Origin: Parabacteroides sp.
GTDB lineage: Bacteria; Bacteroidota; Bacteroidia; Bacteroidales; Tannerellaceae
Direction of reading: 5' to 3'
Assembly (NCBI GenBank): GCA_020026285.1
Contig: JAHHQS010000003.1
Span: 1-64,000, forward strand
DNA: 64,000 nucleotides
Shown here: in pieces, positions 60,474 through 64,000 of the stretch
Layout: every line of letters begins with the position of its first letter
Numbering within the stretch: the stretch's first letter is position 1
Notes under the pieces: model-generated
Told to the model about the DNA's origin: nothing
Seen by the model: only the letters and a program-made list of their open reading frames with translations
Databases searched by the model: none
Made by a program: the position numbers and the translations under genes

Positions 60474-62150
60474 ATGCATAAGTACTATTTTATACTTTTT
60501 TTACTTTCAATGACTTCTTTTGGATGGAGTCAGAAACCATGGCATAACCCATTGGAATTTCCATTATATCTGGCAGGAAACTTTGGAGAACTGCGCCCGA
60601 ATCATTTTCATTCTGGTATCGACATGAAAACCCAAGGAGTTATCGGAAAGGCAGTTCACTCCGTACAAGACGGCCATGTTTCCAGAATTTCAATCAGTCC
60701 TTGGGGATATGGTAAAGCTTTATATATAGACCATGTTGACGGAACAACCAGCCTTTACGGACATTTGGAAGGTTTCGTTCCTAAATTGGCTGAATATATC
60801 AAAGAACAACAATACAAGCAGGAACGATTTGCCCTCGATTTGAAATTCACTCCAGATCAGTTTCCTGTAAAACAGGGAGAAATTGTTGCCTATAGCGGGA
60901 ATACGGGAAGTTCCGGAGGACCTCATGTACATTTTGAAATACGTGATACTAAAACAGAAGATATCCTTGATCCTCTTCCCCATTACAAACATCTACTGAA
61001 AGATAACAAAGCTCCTAAATTCACAGGACTGATGATATATCCCCAACGAGGAAGTGGCATTGTAAATGGGAAGACAGGAAAAACAGAACTGAAAGTTAGC
61101 TACAATAAAAATCAGATGCCGGTTATCAATGCAGAAATCACTGCCTGGGGAAAGATCGGATTCGGTATAAAGGCTAATGATTACATGAACGAGACATCAA
61201 ACGTCTATGGTGTACGTGATATCAAGGTGATTCAAGGAAAAGATACAATCTTTCATTCTGATCTGAATCGTTTTGCATTTAGTGAAACCCGTTATATAAA
61301 CAGTTGGATTGATTACCCGGTATGGAGTAACCGACATTTATTCTACACCAAATGTTTTATCGATCCGGGAAACAAACTTCCTTTTCTGAAGGCCAAGAAC
61401 AGAGGTATATTTACAATTGATAAAGAAAAAAACTATCTGTTCTCATTCATTATATCTGATGTTTTCGGTAACAGATCCAAACTAAATCTTAAAATCGTAG
61501 GGAAAAAACAAGATATACCCGTTCCGTCCCAAAAGGGATCAGAATACTTTTCATATCGTTCGCTAAATCTGTTTGGTGCAAAAGGAATCCGTCTGTCTAT
61601 TCCTAAAAATAATTTATATACGGATATTTATTTCAAATATCGTGTAAAAGAGGATAGTCAAAGATTAGGAGATATTCATATTTTGCATAACGAAGCAACA
61701 CCTTTACATGAAGGTGCCCAGCTTTCATTGCGTGTTTTACGCGATACCATTGCCAACAAATCCCAATATGGAATTGTACAATGGAAAGGGAAACGTGGAT
61801 CCTGGATTGGTGGCAAGTATGATAACGGATGGATTACAGGAAATATCAAGGAATTAGGTATCTATACAATAGCGGCAGATACCTGTAACCCCAAAATCCA
61901 TCCTGTCAAACCGGAACAGTGGATGAAGAATAAGACATTCGCCTTCCAGCTTACCGACAATCTGAGTGGAATTGAAAGTTATCGAGGAACTATTGATGGA
62001 AAATATGCCTTATTTTGTATGAGTAACAAATCTGTTATCAGCTATAAAATTGATCCTGCTAAAATACAAAAAGGGAAACATTCATTACATATAGTAGTAA
62101 AGGATGCTGCTGGAAATAAAACAGAATATAATCACTCTTTCTCTTTATAA
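60474..62150 (+). CDS. Secreted M23-family peptidase
   Basis: 558 aa. A signal peptide about 1-20 (ending GWSQ) exports it. The LytM (M23) domain comes first (about 30-170): HFHSGIDMKT carries the first zinc His, GNTGSSGGPHVHFEIRD the last two (HxH). Substrate is expected to be peptidoglycan cross-bridges. The remaining 380 residues are beta-rich, Ig-like without a family I recognise (YFKYRVKEDSQRLGD; IVVKDAAGNKTEYNHSF). They may hold the enzyme in the envelope or bind a partner. The gene stands alone between pncB and a phosphohexomutase gene. Confidence 0.87.
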   Translation: MHKYYFILFLLSMTSFGWSQKPWHNPLEFPLYLAGNFGELRPNHFHSGIDMKTQGVIGKAVHSVQDGHVSRISISPWGYGKALYIDHVDGTTSLYGHLEGFVPKLAEYIKEQQYKQERFALDLKFTPDQFPVKQGEIVAYSGNTGSSGGPHVHFEIRDTKTEDILDPLPHYKHLLKDNKAPKFTGLMIYPQRGSGIVNGKTGKTELKVSYNKNQMPVINAEITAWGKIGFGIKANDYMNETSNVYGVRDIKVIQGKDTIFHSDLNRFAFSETRYINSWIDYPVWSNRHLFYTKCFIDPGNKLPFLKAKNRGIFTIDKEKNYLFSFIISDVFGNRSKLNLKIVGKKQDIPVPSQKGSEYFSYRSLNLFGAKGIRLSIPKNNLYTDIYFKYRVKEDSQRLGDIHILHNEATPLHEGAQLSLRVLRDTIANKSQYGIVQWKGKRGSWIGGKYDNGWITGNIKELGIYTIAADTCNPKIHPVKPEQWMKNKTFAFQLTDNLSGIESYRGTIDGKYALFCMSNKSVISYKIDPAKIQKGKHSLHIVVKDAAGNKTEYNHSFSL

Positions 62151-62180
62151 AATGGCAAAAGCTGCTTTTTTATAAAAAAG

Positions 62181-62211
62181 ATTGTAGTTGATTAAAAATT
62201 TCGTACATTTG
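62181..62211 (+). promoter_or_regulatory. Promoter of the phosphohexomutase gene
   Basis: ATTG (62181-62184), 19 bases, TACATTTG (62204-62211). The -33 box differs by one base from TTTG. Start near 62218, leader about 43 bases. Confidence 0.65.
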
Positions 62212-62260
62212 TTTTATATAAAAGAATAAAAAAATTAATCTACATAACATTGTGAAAGAC

Positions 62261-64000
62261 ATGGATAACAATGAATTATTACAAACAGTGAGAAGTAAGG
62301 CACAAGGATGGCTTACAGAAAGTTATGACGCTGAAACCAGAGCTGAAGTACAAGCTTTGCTAGACAAAGAAGATCCTACAGAACTTATCGAATCTTTCTA
62401 TAAAGATCTGGAATTCGGTACAGGAGGTTTACGTGGTATCATGGGGGTTGGTTCTAATCGTATGAACATTTATACTGTTGGTGCTGCAACTCAAGGATTA
62501 TCTAATTATCTAAAACAAGAATTTGCAAATCTTGATCAGATTAAAGTCGTTATCGGCCATGACTGCCGTAACAACAGCCGCAAGTTTGCAGAAATTTCTG
62601 CTGATATTTTCTCTGCTAACGGTATCAAAGTTTATATCTTCGACAGCTTGAGACCAACACCTGAAATGTCTTATGCTATTCGTAAATTAGGATGTCAGAG
62701 TGGTATTATTTTGACAGCTTCTCACAATCCAAAAGAATACAATGGCTATAAAGCTTATTGGAACGATGGAGCTCAGATGATTTCTCCTCATGACAAAAAT
62801 ACAATCGCAGAAGTTAACAAAATCCGTTCTGCTGCTGATATCAAATTTAAAGGAAATAAAAAGTTAATCGAAATTATCGGCGAAGATATTGATAACGCTT
62901 ATATTAAAGATTTAACATCAATCAGCCTTTCTCCTGAAGCAATCAAACGTCACCATGACATGAAGATTGTTTACACTCCTATTCATGGTACAGGTGTTAA
63001 ATTAGTTCCTAAGGCATTGGCTGCTTTTGGTTTCACTAATATCATTCATGTTCCTGAACAAGATGTTGTAAGTGGTGATTTCCCAACAGTAGTTTCGCCA
63101 AACCCTGAAGAACCTGCTGCTCTGGCTTTAGCTGTACAAAAAGCAAAAGAAACAGATGCTGATCTGGTTATGGCTTCTGACCCTGATGCCGACCGTGTTG
63201 GTGCTGCTGTCAAGAATAATGAAGGAGAATGGGTATTATTAAATGGTAACCAGACAGCATTGATGTTTGTTTATTATTTGATTACTCGCTGGAAAGAAAC
63301 AGGTAAAATCAACGGTAAGGAATATATCGTTAAAACAATTGTAACAACTGAAACTATCAAGACTATTGCCGACCGTAACGGTGTTGCTTTCTATGATGTA
63401 TATACAGGATTCAAATGGATTGCAAACATCATGAGACAAAACGAAGGCAAGTTAAACTATATTGGAGGTGGTGAAGAAAGTTATGGTTTCTTGTGTGAAG
63501 ATTTCGTTCGTGATAAAGATGCTGTTTCTGCTTGTGCTATGCTGGCAGAAATTGCTGCATGGGCTAAAGATCAAGGTCTCACTATGTACCAGTTATTACA
63601 GAATATTTATGTTGAATATGGTTTCTCTAAAGAAAAAGGTATTTCTGTAGTTAAGAAAGGTAAGAGCGGAGCTGAAGAAATTGAAGCTATGATGAAGCAC
63701 TTCCGTGAAAACCCATTAAGTGAAATTGCTGGTTCTAAAGTCGTTTCTTTCTTGGATTACTCAACACTGAAAGGTATCGACTATCAGGAAAATGAAACAT
63801 TCTCTTTGGATATGCCTGTTACTTCCAATGTTCTTCAGTATTTTACAGAAGATGGAACTAAAGTTTCTATACGCCCTTCTGGAACTGAACCTAAGATCAA
63901 GTTCTATTGTGAAGTTCATTCTAAAGTAAATAGCATTGAAGAGTTGCCAGCCGCTGATAAAGCTGCAACTGAAAAGATCGATGCAATCAGAGCTTCTCTA
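62261..64000 (+). CDS. Phosphoglucomutase/phosphomannomutase (3' end outside the window)
   Basis: 580 codons are in the window with no stop, so the gene runs off the right edge; the family has about 580 residues in Bacteroidales, so only the last codons are missing. Domain I has FGTGGLRGIMG near 50 and the active-site Ser154 in TASHNPKEYNGYK; the metal loop is DPDADRVG near 306-315; the sugar loop is GGGEESYGF near 400; the phosphate loop is RPSGTEPKIKFY near the end. It interconverts hexose 1- and 6-phosphates. The ATG at 62261 is used; a GTG 9 bases upstream is less likely. Strong codon bias. Confidence 0.93.
   Translation, partial: MDNNELLQTVRSKAQGWLTESYDAETRAEVQALLDKEDPTELIESFYKDLEFGTGGLRGIMGVGSNRMNIYTVGAATQGLSNYLKQEFANLDQIKVVIGHDCRNNSRKFAEISADIFSANGIKVYIFDSLRPTPEMSYAIRKLGCQSGIILTASHNPKEYNGYKAYWNDGAQMISPHDKNTIAEVNKIRSAADIKFKGNKKLIEIIGEDIDNAYIKDLTSISLSPEAIKRHHDMKIVYTPIHGTGVKLVPKALAAFGFTNIIHVPEQDVVSGDFPTVVSPNPEEPAALALAVQKAKETDADLVMASDPDADRVGAAVKNNEGEWVLLNGNQTALMFVYYLITRWKETGKINGKEYIVKTIVTTETIKTIADRNGVAFYDVYTGFKWIANIMRQNEGKLNYIGGGEESYGFLCEDFVRDKDAVSACAMLAEIAAWAKDQGLTMYQLLQNIYVEYGFSKEKGISVVKKGKSGAEEIEAMMKHFRENPLSEIAGSKVVSFLDYSTLKGIDYQENETFSLDMPVTSNVLQYFTEDGTKVSIRPSGTEPKIKFYCEVHSKVNSIEELPAADKAATEKIDAIRASL

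Noticed and set aside
62251..62260. GTG start of the phosphohexomutase
   Set aside because: An in-frame ATG follows 9 bases later and the family N-terminus matches that start better.

Overview
The window looks like a stretch of chromosome from an AT-rich member of the Bacteroidales (Bacteroides/Phocaeicola/Parabacteroides type; the genus cannot be fixed by eye). Pointers are the Bacteroidetes promoter pattern (TTTG, about 20 bp, TAnnTTTG) seen several times, absence of Shine-Dalgarno runs before genes, a bifunctional Fkp-type fucokinase/GDP-fucose enzyme, PF14905-type outer-membrane barrels, a DUF4494 gene, a GH2 beta-galactosidase with a secretion signal, and HU-like proteins with a winged-helix tail. 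Almost all of it is ordinary core and accessory metabolism; I see no phage, IS element, CRISPR array or rRNA operon.

Layout. 0.1-2.6 kb: orphan outer-membrane barrel receptor. 2.9-6.6 kb: leftward unit metA, U32 (RlhA/TrhP-like), cyclophilin lipoprotein. 6.7-8.6 kb: agmatine-to-putrescine pair aguA-aguB. 8.9-13.2 kb: xylose operon xylB-xylA-xylE behind a promoter loaded with palindromes. 13.4 kb: initiator tRNA. 13.6-17.9 kb: outer-membrane barrel, LytS-like kinase and LytTR regulator in one operon, with a 21-bp direct repeat upstream that fits a LytTR site. 18.1-22.5 kb: dnaG plus a two-gene ABC-2 exporter. 22.7-25.7 kb: thioredoxin-like lipid-envelope protein, thiN-pnuT thiamine pair, and a decayed glycoside-hydrolase tail. 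25.7-30.8 kb: rubredoxin (too short for usual ORF calling), an IscU-like/small membrane protein/GGGtGRT operon of unknown function, a BCCT transporter and a YkvA-type protein. 30.9-34.0 kb: beta-galactosidase. 34.3-35.1 kb: HU-winged-helix gene whose 5' leader is a five-unit, 22-bp-period palindromic repeat. 35.5-36.8 kb: glutamate dehydrogenase. 37.0-42.2 kb: amino-sugar kinase fused to a RapZ C-terminal domain, a MurU-like nucleotidyltransferase and a receiver/PEP-synthase-like protein. 42.3-45.1 kb: fkp. 45.3-50.5 kb: DUF4494, YggS, DHOD-like, proS, queF-queC. 50.7-54.9 kb: FadL-type porin, Lon. 55.0-59.1 kb: TrmN6-like methylase, about 700 bp without genes, nitroreductase, groES-groEL. 59.2-64 kb: nicotinate phosphoribosyltransferase, M23 peptidase, and a phosphohexomutase that runs off the end.

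The most interesting items are the HU leader repeat (34294-34413), the AmgK-like/RapZ fusion with its MurU-like neighbour and truncated PEP-synthase-like partner (37027-42164), the IscU-like/GGGtGRT operon (26124-28011), the LytTR-site candidate at 17968-18010, the palindrome cluster in front of xylB, and the glutamate at position 111 of MetA, which predicts acetyl- rather than succinyl-transfer. Several reading frames were shortened to an internal start because promoter boxes, neighbouring genes or family length rule out the upstream codon.
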